Shown here one piece after another: positions 11,601 through 21,445 of a stretch of DNA of 64,000 nt. Both the position numbers and the translations under genes were made by a program. Numbering within the stretch: the stretch's first letter is position 1; each line of letters opens with the position of its first letter. Source of the stretch: Pseudogymnoascus destructans. Taxonomy: Eukaryota; Ascomycota; Leotiomycetes; Thelebolales; Thelebolaceae. The stretch spans positions 1,798,001-1,862,000 of the forward strand of contig NW_020167520.1 of NCBI RefSeq assembly GCF_001641265.1, in the 5' to 3' direction. Under the pieces are notes generated by a model. That model saw only the letters and a list, made by a program, of their open reading frames with translations. It did not search any database and was not told the origin of the DNA.

Positions 11601-13487
11601 TCTGAGAGTTTTCAGCTCTAATTCAGATAGAGAGTAGATAGGGCCGTAGGGAGGCATTGAGCCTTCTGCGAGTGGTATCTCATGGTCATAAGGCTGGTGC
11701 TTTGGCAGAATTGATGCCTTTGCCTTGTCAAAAAGATGTTGGTAGTCTTGGTATGCTAAAGGCAAAATGACCTCCTGAGATGATTTCTCCAAATCTGAAG
11801 TAGCTGCTATCTCCAGGACAGGTTGGAAAGGTTTAACCCATATCAGAGATGATATATCGTCCATAGTTTGGTCAAAATCCTTGATCTGGGACAAGTTTGA
11901 GTCTTGGACCTGAATAGGGGTAACTGAGGCTTGAAGGGTTTTTTCAGTATTGAGCTCAGGATTTGAGCTAAACCCAAGCGATAAATGCTTCCAATTGATA
12001 GTTGGATCATGCCTTTGAAGCCATGGAAGACCTAGGATAACTGGGTACTTCATTGGTATAACATCTAAAGAGATGGTGTCTGAAAATGTTGATTTTCCTA
12101 GGGGAATCTCAAGTTTGAGTACTGGGGTGTTGCAGGTAATGGAACCTGAACTGATAGGAGTTCCATCAATGACTCGGAGCAACTCTGGAGTGCGTTTGGG
12201 AATTGTAGGTAACTGGTGTGTCAAGATGAGGTCTTGAGATATAAAGTTGCCTGTTGCCCCTGAGTCTATCATAGCCCTTGTAGACAACACCTGTTGTTTG
12301 AAATGGAGTTGAATAGGGATTAACAGGTGTGTGAGACTCTGAGAAAGCACCATCGACACATCTTTGTTGTCTAGGGGAGAAGTTATAGTCTCAGTTGAAG
12401 TTGTGCCTGCTAGGGATTTTTCAAGTTTTTCAGGAATAGCAGTTGTGACTGTGTCTGAGGCTGCTATATGTTTTGAATCAGCACTCCCCCGTGCTGAATA
12501 GCACTCCTGAATTCTGTGTCCCCCTTTGCCACAGTATAAACAAAGGTTGTTGTCCATTCTGTGTTTTCTTTCTTGAGGGGTAAGTTTACCCCTTTTCAGT
12601 TTTTGAGGGTATCCTGTAGGCTGAGGTGCTGGATTTGCTGTAGATCTCTTTATAGAGGCGTCTAAGTCCATAGGTTCAGGTGCTGAGTCCTTAGCAGTTG
12701 GTGTAGAGGTGTAATTGTTGAAATTTCTTGTTGGATGCCAGTCTTGGTTCTTCTCCTTTCTTCTTTCAAAAAGCCTATCATCAAGTCTGACAGCTTTCTC
12801 TATAAGCGTTTGAAGTGTTGTAGGGCGTTCTTCTTTGCTGAGTTCATCCTTAATAGAGCTCTTGAGCCCTTGGTAGTAAGTGAAGACTAAGGCTTCTTCA
12901 TTCCAAGTCAAGTGAGAAGTGATTCTCCTAAATTCTGTTGTATACTGAGCAGCAGAGGTCTTTTGACATAGCTTCTGTAGCTCTCTTTCTGCTGTAGCAG
13001 TTTCGTTGATGTCTCCAAAGGTCCTGGTAAGTTCCTCTTGAAACTGGTCATAAGAGGTAATCAAAGGTGTAGTGGTATTTTGGTTGTTGCCACTAAGTCT
13101 TCTAAGATATGGCTCAAAGAAGTTGAATGCAGATCCACGGAGGTAGCTGGCAGCGAAATAGATCTTCTGAATGTCTGAGGTGAACTGATGAGGCCTGAGG
13201 GTGAAGTAGATGTCCAGTTGCATAAGGAATCCCTTCAACTTCCTCCTGTCTCCATGGTATAAATCTGGTGTTTGCACTTTAGGAAGTGCACCTGGGGTAC
13301 TCGAAATAGCCAGAGGAGCTGTGGGAAGCTCTGTATGATGTGTCTGAGTTGAAGATTGTGTTGCTGAAGTGTTGGCTTGAAAGGTGTTTTCCAAATTCTC
13401 AAGTTTGTTTGCTATAGTTTGTATAAAGGCAAACAGTTGTTGCATCTGCTGTTCAGCAGTAGTTGTAGGAGCTTGGTCGTCCTCCAT
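8694..13487 (-). CDS. gag-pol polyprotein of the chromovirus (1,597 aa)
   Basis: This single fused frame has gag and pol without a frameshift, as in Tf1. Domains in order: gag core (about residues 65-230), a CCHC zinc knuckle CLYCGKGGHRIQEC (about 315-330), an aspartic protease with DSGATG (about 408), and a reverse transcriptase with VKKKDGSLRLCVDYR and YLDD (about 764). RNase H follows with ETDASD (about 912), then integrase with its HHCC zinc region (about 1170-1205) and DDE residues in SIDFIV, SDRGAV and TDGQTERVN (about 1234-1336). A C-terminal chromodomain (about 1530-1575, YFLVKWKGY and TWEP) would target integration to marked chromatin. The start at 13487 leaves a 52-nt leader after the LTR. 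No stop or frameshift is visible and all catalytic motifs are present, so the protein should be active if expressed. Confidence 0.97.
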   Translation of the reverse strand: MEDDQAPTTTAEQQMQQLFAFIQTIANKLENLENTFQANTSATQSSTQTHHTELPTAPLAISSTPGALPKVQTPDLYHGDRRKLKGFLMQLDIYFTLRPHQFTSDIQKIYFAASYLRGSAFNFFEPYLRRLSGNNQNTTTPLITSYDQFQEELTRTFGDINETATAERELQKLCQKTSAAQYTTEFRRITSHLTWNEEALVFTYYQGLKSSIKDELSKEERPTTLQTLIEKAVRLDDRLFERRKEKNQDWHPTRNFNNYTSTPTAKDSAPEPMDLDASIKRSTANPAPQPTGYPQKLKRGKLTPQERKHRMDNNLCLYCGKGGHRIQECYSARGSADSKHIAASDTVTTAIPEKLEKSLAGTTSTETITSPLDNKDVSMVLSQSLTHLLIPIQLHFKQQVLSTRAMIDSGATGNFISQDLILTHQLPTIPKRTPELLRVIDGTPISSGSITCNTPVLKLEIPLGKSTFSDTISLDVIPMKYPVILGLPWLQRHDPTINWKHLSLGFSSNPELNTEKTLQASVTPIQVQDSNLSQIKDFDQTMDDISSLIWVKPFQPVLEIAATSDLEKSSQEVILPLAYQDYQHLFDKAKASILPKHQPYDHEIPLAEGSMPPYGPIYSLSELELKTLREYLDENLSSGFIRTSSSPAGAPILFVKKKDGSLRLCVDYRGLNAVTVKNRYALPLIPELIDRLSSARIFTKLDLRGAYNLIRIKEGDEWKTAFRTRYGHFEYQVMPFGLANAPASFQALMNDILRPYLDIFVVVYLDDILIYSLDTQEHVLHVRQVLEKLSQAQLFCKLEKCLFHMSQVDFLGHRISTEGIQMDPEKTKAVQTWPIPSSIKEVQSFLGFANYYRRFIPRYTSLALPLTQLLHKDTLYHWDKTQQDAFDALKGEFKEGKMLLHFNPLKPATLETDASDFAISGILYQAPKDKQEELQPVAFYSRKLSAAEQNYPITDKELLAIVCSLKHWRCYLEGANYPITIYSDHSNLLTFTTTKQLNRRQARWSEQLGGFDFVIKHVSGAKNQRADLLSRRHDYQDSAKTSNTKALLDSAKLIAASLSNPSTTEDLGVNLSPQDQVAPITSSQEPETFKDYTPSATLLKAFKDAYNHDPFAKRTLEYLQKKGSSLEKVGLQNFSKNQHGLLLFKNYIYVPRDKRLQLHLLQQFHDAPAAGHFGFAKTYELLTRKFYWPSLRTTLQDYISSCTTCNLNKPTRQKPYGLLQPLSIPERPWDSISIDFIVKLPPSIPKGGATPYDSILVVVERLTKMAHFEPCNETITASELAWLFLKVVFKYHGIPGHWISDRGAVFTSNFFKEFSKLLNMEQRFSTAYHPQTDGQTERVNSVLEQYLRIYTNYAQDNWADLLHLAEFAYNNTVSNTTKETPFYANYGYHPRFEVAELNCPENFKNPSATERIIYLKGLQDYLKVQIQRAQDEQAQAFNRGVVAPQFKVGDQVFLSRRHITTTRPSDKLDTKRLGPFKITRTIGKNAFELALPPTWTIHNVFHASLLSKAQESSLRPLQSPPPPVLILDQPEYEVESILDKKTLRGQDYFLVKWKGYPTSDNTWEPKRNLKNASKLILEFLSKKANWLKGKQTANKRP

Positions 13488-13527
13488 TGTAGTATCGAAG
13501 TGCTGCTATAGAAATAGTTGAAGCTTG

Positions 13528-13537
13528 AAGCAGGCAA
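13528..13537 (-). promoter_or_regulatory. primer-binding site, self-priming type
   Basis: In element sense the bases TTGCCTGCTT lie 2 nt downstream of the 5' LTR. They are the exact complement of AAGCAGGCAA in the same LTR (13843-13852 on the plus strand), which sits 33 nt downstream of a TATA-like ATAAATA and so near the expected transcript 5' end. They do not start with the TGG of a tRNA-primed site. In Tf1 of fission yeast the first 11 nt of the mRNA fold back to prime; the geometry here is the same. Confidence 0.75.
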
Positions 13538-13539
13538 GG

Positions 13540-14473
13540 TGTAATGGTGGGTGCACCAGATATGAGAATCTAGCCACCCAAGGAAGGGATGAATTTACTA
13601 AGACAACACACTGTCTTAGGAAACAGAGCCAAAGGTTGTAGCTTAGACTATTCCACAACGCAGCAATCAGGTGTATGATGTGGTGTAATGGTTTAGACAA
13701 GTTGCAACAAATGTTGAGTCTGAGAACTCAGGGGTAAGTCAGAGGTTAGCACCTCACTGACTTTTCAAAAACAGAGAATAACAAGATCAATGCTTGGAAG
13801 CTTGGAAAAGACGTAGAAGTATGTGCTAGTCGATTTACTGTATTGCCTGCTTGCCCTTTCTTAAGGAAAGGGCAATCCTATTTATGCCAAAGGAGTGTAG
13901 TTCTCTTATTTTCCATGACTTTCCATGACTAATCAGCTTGGTAAATGTATTAGAAATCAAGTGCGACCCACAACTAGCTTGCTAATCATGTAGTGAACGT
14001 AAGAGAATCCCATAGAACCATCTCTTGGGTTCCTAGCCTATAGGAAGTGAAAAGGAGGTCCAAGGTCAGAGTACCTATAGACAAATTATGTCATAACTTA
14101 ACCAATCTTGTGGGTAACTAAGGAGCGATGACGTGTAATGAATCATAGAGGGTTGTAGAAGCTTCTAGAGCTATCGTTCATGTTCCTAGGCCTCTAGTTG
14201 GTAGAGATATGCCATGTGGTAGTATTGGCCCACCCCCTTAAGGAGGAGATTTTCTTAATAACTTGTTCAATGAGTGTCCAAATGATATGCCGTGATGTAT
14301 GTAGCATAAACAGATGTAGTAGAAGAGTTTGCAGCAATCGTTGAGTAGTATTGCTTCTGTTGTTGGTGTGATAAGCCAAGATATGTATGGTGACTTGTAG
14401 GTTTGAGGAGGAGATTTCTAAGTTTGCTCTTGAGTTTGATAGCAAACTGAGTGCAACGAATGTCAGTATGACA
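13540..14473 (-). repeat. 5' LTR of the chromovirus with promoter elements
   Basis: This 934-bp LTR carries, in element sense, ATAAATA (plus 13879-13885) as the likely TATA box and a perfect inverted repeat with 10-bp arms and a 5-bp spacer (plus 13851-13875). The predicted start of transcription follows at AAGCAGGCAA (13852 down to 13843). Confidence 0.93.
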
Positions 14474-14478
14474 TTTCC

Positions 14479-15446
14479 GCTGACTGTCCCCACTCGAATT
14501 CCAACACCTACGTCGGACGTCGTCGCTCAAATTTGGTCGGAGGCTATACTGCTGAGCGTTGCGACATCTAGGAACCCCTGACAGGCATTTCTCGACCACC
14601 AACAATGTCTTGTCTCTGGTTAGCCAATATCGGGCCGCGATATTATGGATTCTGGTGGACCTCACTGAAGTGTCGGCATCATTGCGGTTGGACTAGGGTG
14701 GATGGAACACATGATAAGAAATGATTCTTGCTCATGCATGTGGGAATGTGGCTTGGCCAATGGCAAAAACACCGCACGATGGCGCAACAATGATGACGGG
14801 TTAGGCAAGGTTGCTGTGACACCTTGATTGCGTTGCATTCATGAAGCGGGGGGTTAATATGGGCTGATTGGGGTCGGATGCAGGAATCGGGAGAAGGAGC
14901 TAAGGCATGTTACGCGCTAAGATCGAATAACGTCGCTGTCGAATTCGTTTCTCCGCTTTTGAGCCACTTGAGGCTTCAGCTTACTCGTCGATGAAGGCTC
15001 GGAATGCAAGGAACAGTCTATTTTCGTCAGTCACTCCTTCGCCTGCCTGCACATAGGCAAAGGGACATAGCGGAACGCTCTGATACAGGCCTAGTCTCAG
15101 AGTCGCCGATCTGCTTTGTGGCCAGAACAGTGCCACTTTGGGGCAGCAAAGCCCAGCCTCTACGGACAGATCACTGAGCCTAGAGTCATTTTCACCAGAG
15201 TTCCCACTGTTTTGCTTCAGGACGCGGCCTTCACAGCTATCGATCCAGAAGATTGGCACACATGGGATGATTACGCCATCCAGCAACCTCATACGTAATG
15301 CCAAAAGTGAGCGAGCGGTTGGGTGACTGCCACGGTGTTCTGTAGGCTGGATTCCAGGCGTTAGCCGTAGCTCGCGAGTATATATAGGACGGGTGTCCCT
15401 CAGCAGATTGCGAGTTTATAGATCTCCTCTAATATCAAAGTTCAAG
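14479..15446. other. intergenic, upstream region of the interrupted gene
   Basis: About 970 bp with no gene that I can recognise. Near its end, at about 15379-15386, is a TATATATA box that could serve the gene starting at 15447. Confidence 0.45.
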
Positions 15447-16055
15447 ATGACTTCTATTCAGTGGGACAGCCAACAATTTTATCAACCACCACGCCCTGTG
15501 GCTATACCGCCTTCGACATTTTGGCCACCTTCGCATCCACAACCAGGTGTTGGTTCGACTCACTTTCAACCGTCTACAGCCAGTGCCCATTTTGAAGGGG
15601 TCAAGAGGACAATTACGCATGACGCAGCCCAGATGCACATGTCATCCAGTTCGGACCACGCAGAACTGCCTCTTAATCAACGTCAACGCCAATCTCTACC
15701 AGAAACAGGAGGTATGTGTCCATATTTCTTTATGACGGCAACAGCTGACCAAATGCAGAAACCACGCAGGCTATTCGATACAGTGGAGATGCAGACGTTA
15801 GCGATGCAGAGTCCGAGTTTCCTTCTATTGAAGAACTCCTATTACCAGATATAAATGGCAGCCTTAGCAGCGTCTGCGGAAACGTGACAGGTTCGGATAA
15901 ACTGAAATGGGGTACAAGCCAGGGTGAGTAGCCGGAAGCCTCTAGTAATTGCAAAGCGCGTTGCTCATGTCTTTCAGATGAGCCTATCCTCCTGGACAGT
16001 GATGTGGGCGACAGTGGAGTGCTGGATGATGCTGAGAGGGAGATCCTAGTAGATT
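15447..16055 (+). pseudogene. host gene of unknown function, truncated by a gypsy LTR in exon 3
   Basis: The ATG at 15447 lies about 60 bp downstream of a TATATATA box. Three exons fit in phase: 15447-15711, 15759-15923 and 15978 onward. The introns are GTATGT...CAG (47 bp) and GTGAGT...CAG (54 bp). The predicted protein is proline- and serine-rich at first (residues 1-60), followed by an acidic segment (SDAESEFPSIEELLLP and DSDVGDSGVLDDAE). The frame then runs into the LTR at 16055 and reaches a stop about 110 bp later. I do not recognise the family. The clean introns say this was a spliced gene; I could not find its 3' part beyond the repeats. It may still give a truncated protein. Confidence 0.6.
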
Positions 16056-16961
16056 GTAATGGTGGGTGCACCAGAGGTGAGAATCTAGCCACCCAAGGAA
16101 GGGATGATTTTACTAAGACAACACACTGTCTTAGGAAAAAGAGCCAAAGGGTTGTAGCTTAGACTATTCCACAACGCAGCAATCAGGTGTATGATATAGT
16201 GGAGTGGTTTAGACAAGTTGTAACAAATGTTGAGTCTGAGAACTCAGGGATAAGTCAGAGGTTAGCACCTCACTGACTTTTCAGAAACAAGGAGTAACAA
16301 GATCAATGCTTGGAAGCTTGGAAAAGACGTGGAAGTATGTGATAGTCGATTTACTGTATTGTCTGCTTGCACTTTCTTAAGGAAAGGGCAATCCTATTTA
16401 TGCTAAAGGAGTGTAGTTCTCTCATTTTCCAAGACTTCCCATGACTAACCAGGCTTGGTAACTGTAGTCGATGTAAGAGAATCCCATAGAACCATCTCCT
16501 AGGTTCCTAGCCTATAGGAAGTGAAAGGAGGTCCAAGGTCAGAGTACCCCTATAGACAGATTATGTCATAACTTAACCAATCTTGTAGGTAACTAAGGAG
16601 CAATGACGTGTAATGAATCATAGACGGTTGTAGAAGCTTTTGGAGCTATCGTTCATGTTCCTAGGCCTCTAGTTGATAGAGATATGTCTTGTGTAGTATT
16701 AGCCCAGTAACAAGGAGTGATGTCATGTAATGATCATAGAGGGTTGTAGAGATATGCTATGTGGTCATATCGGCCCAGTAATTAAGGAGCAATGATGTGT
16801 AATGAATCATAGAGGGTTGTAGCAATTGTTGAGTAGTATTGCTCTTGTTGTTGGTGTGACAAGCCAAAATATGTATAGTGACTTGTAGGTTTGAGGAGGA
16901 GATTTCTAAGTTTGCTCTTGAGTTTGATAGCAAACTGAGTGCAACGAATGTCAGTATGACA
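16055..16961 (-). mobile_element. diverged gypsy LTR (LTR1), copy C, internally rearranged
   Basis: It begins TGTAATGGTGGG and ends GTCAGTATGACA like the other LTRs. It lacks a segment of about 30 bp near 16460 and has duplicated or rearranged blocks at about 16680-16830 (repeats of ATAGAGGGTTGTAG). These features are shared with copy E at 60511-61420, so the two belong to one LTR subfamily. There is no target duplication: TAGAT precedes it, while CTCTG follows. Confidence 0.85.
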
Positions 16962-17153
16962 CTCTGACTTATCCCTGAGTTCTCAGACTCAATATTTGTA
17001 CAACTTGTCTAAACCACTCCACTACATCATACACTTGATTGCTGCATTGTGGAATAGTCTAAGCTACAACCCTTTGTCTCTGTTTCCTAAGACAGTGTGT
17101 TGTCTTAGTAAAATCATCACTTCCTTCTCACATCTGGTGCACCCACCATTACA
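16962..17153 (+). mobile_element. truncated gypsy LTR (LTR1), copy D, inverted against copy C
   Basis: These 192 bp match the last fifth of LTR1 in element sense, ending CACCATTACA, with a 14-bp internal deletion near 17125. It abuts copy C directly in inverted orientation. The pair 16055-17153 therefore has about 190-bp terminal inverted arms. Confidence 0.85.
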
Positions 17154-17293
17154 CCGTGAGTTCTGGTCACTTTTTTGCTCGCCAATGTGCAAGTCAATTC
17201 TCTTTTACAATTGACTTTATCTTTCCATTGCTCATTTTTAGACCTGTGTCTTCGCGGCGTTGCTAGAACGTGAGTTTTGGGTGTAGTCGCAAA

Positions 17294-17711
17294 TGTAACG
17301 TTGACTTCTAAATGATAGAAGACACAGAGGTTCTCTTGCATAAAGGTTTACTTATCAGAGGAGGCAGGGGATCAGACACAAAGGCTTCAAGTAACACGTT
17401 ACTAGTATATAACAAATACTGTATTGAGTTGAGCACGAAGCTCCTATCTAAGGAAATACTATCTACTTATATAGTGGCGTCGTGCCTCATGGGTAATCTG
17501 GATAGTTGGCGGATAGCTAGATATTCAGGATAGTTCGTGGATAGCTCAACTATCCAATATCCACTAGTTTCTGCAACTATCCATTAGCCCCGTCACATGG
17601 CAGCCTACCCCGCTTCCCACTGTGACTCACACGTCACGTTATGTGACTCACACGTCACGTTACTAGGCCCTGGCCCTGTAACCATGACATCATGTTACTA
17701 TAGCCGTAACA
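17294..17711. mobile_element. solo LTR, TGTAACG family (LTR3)
   Basis: It begins TGTAACGTTGAC, ends TAGCCGTAACA (418 bp) and is flanked by a perfect 5-bp duplication GCAAA (17289-17293 and 17712-17716). The first 190 bp match 57683-57875 closely. Several GGATAG/CTATCC motifs follow. No coding region is attached, so copia or gypsy membership is open. Confidence 0.75.
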
Positions 17712-17716
17712 GCAAA

Positions 17717-18561
17717 TTGCAAAGCATAGTTCGACAGCCCTGTATGCTATAGAGCAATGGCCAGCCAGATCGAGGGAGTGATTTGCCGTTCTGTCTTGAT
17801 TTTTCTAGTGCAATAGTGCCTCGTATAGCACCACACGAGTGTTGTGTTAGGAGCTCAATCTCCCGTGTTGATTTCCCAGCCATTTCAAGGCCCTCAATTC
17901 AACCTCTCTCATTTGGCGATAGTTCAATACCACAACCCCTTCGATTTGCATTAACAGGGCCTAACGGCATACGTGGTGTACTTGTATTGTAATTATCAAA
18001 TTATACATAATTAATTACAGTCGCGGGAAATTGCACTTTTACACGTTTCGGCTAATACTTATTGTTGCTTAGTTACTGTAACTATATGATGTATAGCTCC
18101 TTGCTTTATATCTTTATAATAAGAGTTATTATAGTGTAAATATATATATTATTAGTTTATTACTAATCTGTTAAGTCTATTCTATAACTATTCTACTCTA
18201 CTATGAATCACTTTATCAATTTGGCCTGTTTTATGATTCTAGGGTTGCTAGAGCAGTTAGTTTGCTAGGGTTTGCTTACGTAACCGCGTACAAATCCAGG
18301 TGTCCGCGATGTCGTTCGCTTAGTATTCGGACACCGGTGTCCGTATACTGTAACTCCATATATGAACCAGACCTTAAATAGCACCATACCAGCAGCTCAA
18401 ATCCGGTTTAAGCTCTGGCCACAGGCTATAGCCACCCTGCCTGCGCCTCATTATCACAAACGATCTCTGGAAGGCGATATCTCGATGCATAGTCTCTGAA
18501 TAAATGCCTCGATTTGCAAGGAACCGACTCAGCTCACTCGTGTGCGGCCAGCCTTGCAGCC
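17717..18561. other. intergenic, AT-rich, upstream of the UBA/UIM gene
   Basis: About 845 bp. The section 18000-18190 is strongly AT-rich and I see no gene in it. The last 200 bp should hold the promoter of the gene at 18562. Confidence 0.45.
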
Positions 18562-21445
18562 ATGGCGGCTCAGCCTCCCGACGAGAACATCGAGCAGATG
18601 GTTATAATGGCTAGCATATCGAGAGATGAAGCTATTCGAAGACTAAAGGTGAGCTAGAGGCTTCATGGGTTCTAAAGGTGTTTGCGCTAATCTTATAGGG
18701 CAACAATAATGATTTGAACCTCGCCTTAAATGAGTTCTTCGATAACCCGGACAGCACAAAGGTGAGAACCTACGAGATATTGAATGTTTCGGAGCCGAAG
18801 ATTTGACTTTTGACTTATAGTACAACTGGGAGGAAGGCGCGTTCAAGGGTGATCGGGATGGGGCACCGAACAACAATACTGGAATATGTGCGTACACAAA
18901 CTATATCATTCGCAACCCGAACCCGTGTGCTACTACCGTGTCGCCTGATCTTCTAACACACTTCTGCAGCTTTCCAGGTCCAGGGAGCTGATGATCCAGG
19001 CGGTGGAAGCTTTTATGGTGCGCCCACGAGGCCTCCGTCACGATCAAGCAACATGTCGCCTCTCGGCAGAATTATATCGTTGGATAAAGAACACGCCGCA
19101 GGTAGGCTGCCACCGAATGCATACGCGAGCTATATGCTAACCAGCCGTACCAGCTGATCCCCGAGCCACTCTAGCTCAAGACGAAATCGTTGATATCGAC
19201 CTACAAAGAGCGTTGGCACAATCAGCACAAGAGGCCGGGATCCCCCCGCAACAATACGGAGTCACACAAGGGCCGGTGCAATTCGGGCCAGCGAACAAGC
19301 CCACATATGATGAAAATCAATGGGGCATGGTCCGGGGAAACAGTTCTGTCCAAGATTTTTTTCCAGATCCAGATGCTGTCGATCGGAAGAGAGAGGATAG
19401 CATGCCTGTTTTTTTGAAGCCCAGTGCAGAAAACAACCGCTTGGCGGCGATGTTGACAATATATCATGAGATTCCTCTGGTGCGAGAGATCCTTCTGGAC
19501 CGGGCCAACCTAATACCTAATTATGGAAACGACCCTGGTTGGTGGGCGGGCAAAGCCATCGAGCTACCGGATTCAGCCATACCTGAATCCAACGATGTGG
19601 ATTGGGGCTTGCCTACTCCACAAGACTACGACGAGTTTATTCGGGAAACTCAACGGCTGATGGCCTTTCTTGATAAATCGGATCGGAGCTACGGCTCAGC
19701 GGAACCTTTAGTGAATAATGCTGCTTTAAGACAATTCCAGGCCATCGACGCTGAGCAGAAATTCTTCGAAGCATTAAATCAAATATATTCCAAGCCCGAT
19801 GAACGGGTACCCATCTCGTCTCTCTTCTCGGAGGCGGTACAGCCAGGTTTAGGCGAATCATCTCTGCAGTCGAGATATTTTGCGATGTTGGACCTCGAAA
19901 TACCGCATATTAGTATAGTGGAGGACGTGGAGACACTTTATGATCTTGCCGACTATGCCCTTTGGATGATGTCAGGTCTGGAGACAAATACAAGGGCGTT
20001 TCTCAAAGAATTGGGAGAAGTAATGGCCTTCCGTATAACAGGTAACGATGATGGTAAAGGCATAAAGATACCAGCTACTTGGTATCCAGATCGCTATATG
20101 GAGAGTAACGTCGAGGCTTCTCTTGAGATGTCGAAAAGGAAGGATGCTATCCGAGACCGTATGAACAAAATATGCGCCTTAGAGAATAAGCTTACGAACT
20201 ACACGTTCCCAATGCTAAAGACGGTCAAAGTTAAAGACTTGCTCGGTGCTTCAATGAAGCATGACAAAGATTTACTACCAAACAGTTTGAACGGTACTGA
20301 TTCGGACTCGTTCGAGACGGAGCTGAGTTCCGAAACAAGACCGACTCAACGACTGGACATCTCTGCGGAACTTAAGAACGTGCTGGAAAGCATTGACAAG
20401 AAATTGAAAGGTCGGTTAAGATGCACTGCAGGTCAATATTTTGCTAACATTGAAAATAGCACTTACTGATGAAAAGGAGAAAGCTCGGGAGAGCCTCCGA
20501 GAACTATCCAAACTCTACACCAAACCTGACACTGAGGTTGGTCAGCCGCCAATACACAAATACACGTTGTGCGGAGTCTCGATTTCGAATCACATTACCT
20601 ATGTACGGAGGAGAGCGGAACCTGATCTCATTGAAATGGATCTAGATGCAGACGGAACCGCGAAGGATGCCGATCAATGGTGGAAGATTGAGTACTCGCC
20701 GTCGGGTTCTCGGCAGGTGAATGTTGTTGTAAGAAGCCTCCACTGCGATCATATTACGTATTCATGGCTGACCATACTGTCTAACAGAAAGCCACACAAA
20801 CCGAAGTACTATTTGCAGCCAGTAAAGAGACTCAATGCTGCATCATCGTGTACGCTAGCGAAGCAGCACTGGCTGAACCCCGCCGCCCGTTGCCAGAACC
20901 TCTTGAAGTCAGATACACCCTTCCCATTAATAGTGATCACCAGCTAACTGACGTAGAACTTTGTTCGCGCCGACAACCTGGCGTTCCGTGCGGAGTTTTC
21001 AACGAATCCCGAGCTAATTGATACCTCAACGGATACCACCTCGCCTCGATCGCCGCCGAAGCGAAAGTTCAACTCGGGTTCCGAGGATTCTTCAGCTGAG
21101 GATGGAAACCGAAGTCTCTGGGGGGGGTTGAACCCAGCCCCTCAGTTCAAAATAGATGGCGGCGCCTCCGCAACGACCCACGAACAGTATCAAGCAGCTT
21201 GGGATAGTACAGATGATCATTCCGAAATCAGCCAACAAAGGCAAGACGTAGTCATGGAGAAAGACGGGCAGGAGAGTGGTATCGAAACGCCACAACTTTC
21301 AGACGGGAAGTCAGTCGAGATGGAGGCAAAGAGCTGTATGCCTATGTTGATCCCTGCTTTATGTAACAGCTCTGAAGGTAGGGCTAATGCCAGCGATGGT
21401 ATGGACGTTGATGACTTGCCTGCCCAGGCCTTGGATAAGGCATAA
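18562..21445 (+). CDS. UBA- and UIM-containing protein, USP25/28-like, probable inactive deubiquitinase
   Basis: Eight exons join in phase to 827 aa: 18562-18648, 18699-18761, 18821-18887, 18970-19101, 19154-20410, 20460-20728, 20788-20907 and 20957-21445. The N-terminus has a UBA-like segment (NIEQMVIMASISRDEAIRRL to about residue 55). A ubiquitin-interacting motif follows (EIVDIDLQRALAQSAQE, about 125-145). After it, where USP25/28 proteins have their cysteine box, the sequence PVFLKPSAENNRLAAMLTIYHEIPLVREILL keeps the pattern but has no cysteine. I therefore infer a ubiquitin-binding protein without peptidase activity. The middle is helical and charged, and the C-terminus is acidic and disordered. 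The fifth intron starts GTCGGT, a weak donor, but gives the right phase. The family assignment rests on domain order and not on a search. Confidence 0.72.

Larger units (their letters stand above)
7749..14473 (-). mobile_element. complete Ty3/gypsy chromovirus (Tf1/sushi-like) LTR retrotransposon
   Basis: This is a 6,725-bp element with 934-bp LTRs at 7749-8682 (3' LTR in element sense) and 13540-14473 (5' LTR). Both have TG...CA ends and they are flanked by a perfect 5-bp target duplication TTTCC (7744-7748 and 14474-14478). The LTRs have the same length and I could find one base difference, so the insertion is young. A single gag-pol frame without stops fills the interior. A purine tract (minus-strand AAAAGGGGGA, about 8687-8697) precedes the 3' LTR. 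The primer-binding site next to the 5' LTR is complementary to the element's own predicted transcript start. All parts needed for retrotransposition appear present. Confidence 0.96.

Noticed and set aside
20411..20459. Alternative donor at 20432 in the UBA/UIM gene
   Set aside because: It would give a 28-bp intron, too short for fungal splicing. The donor at 20411 gives 49 bp and the same phase.
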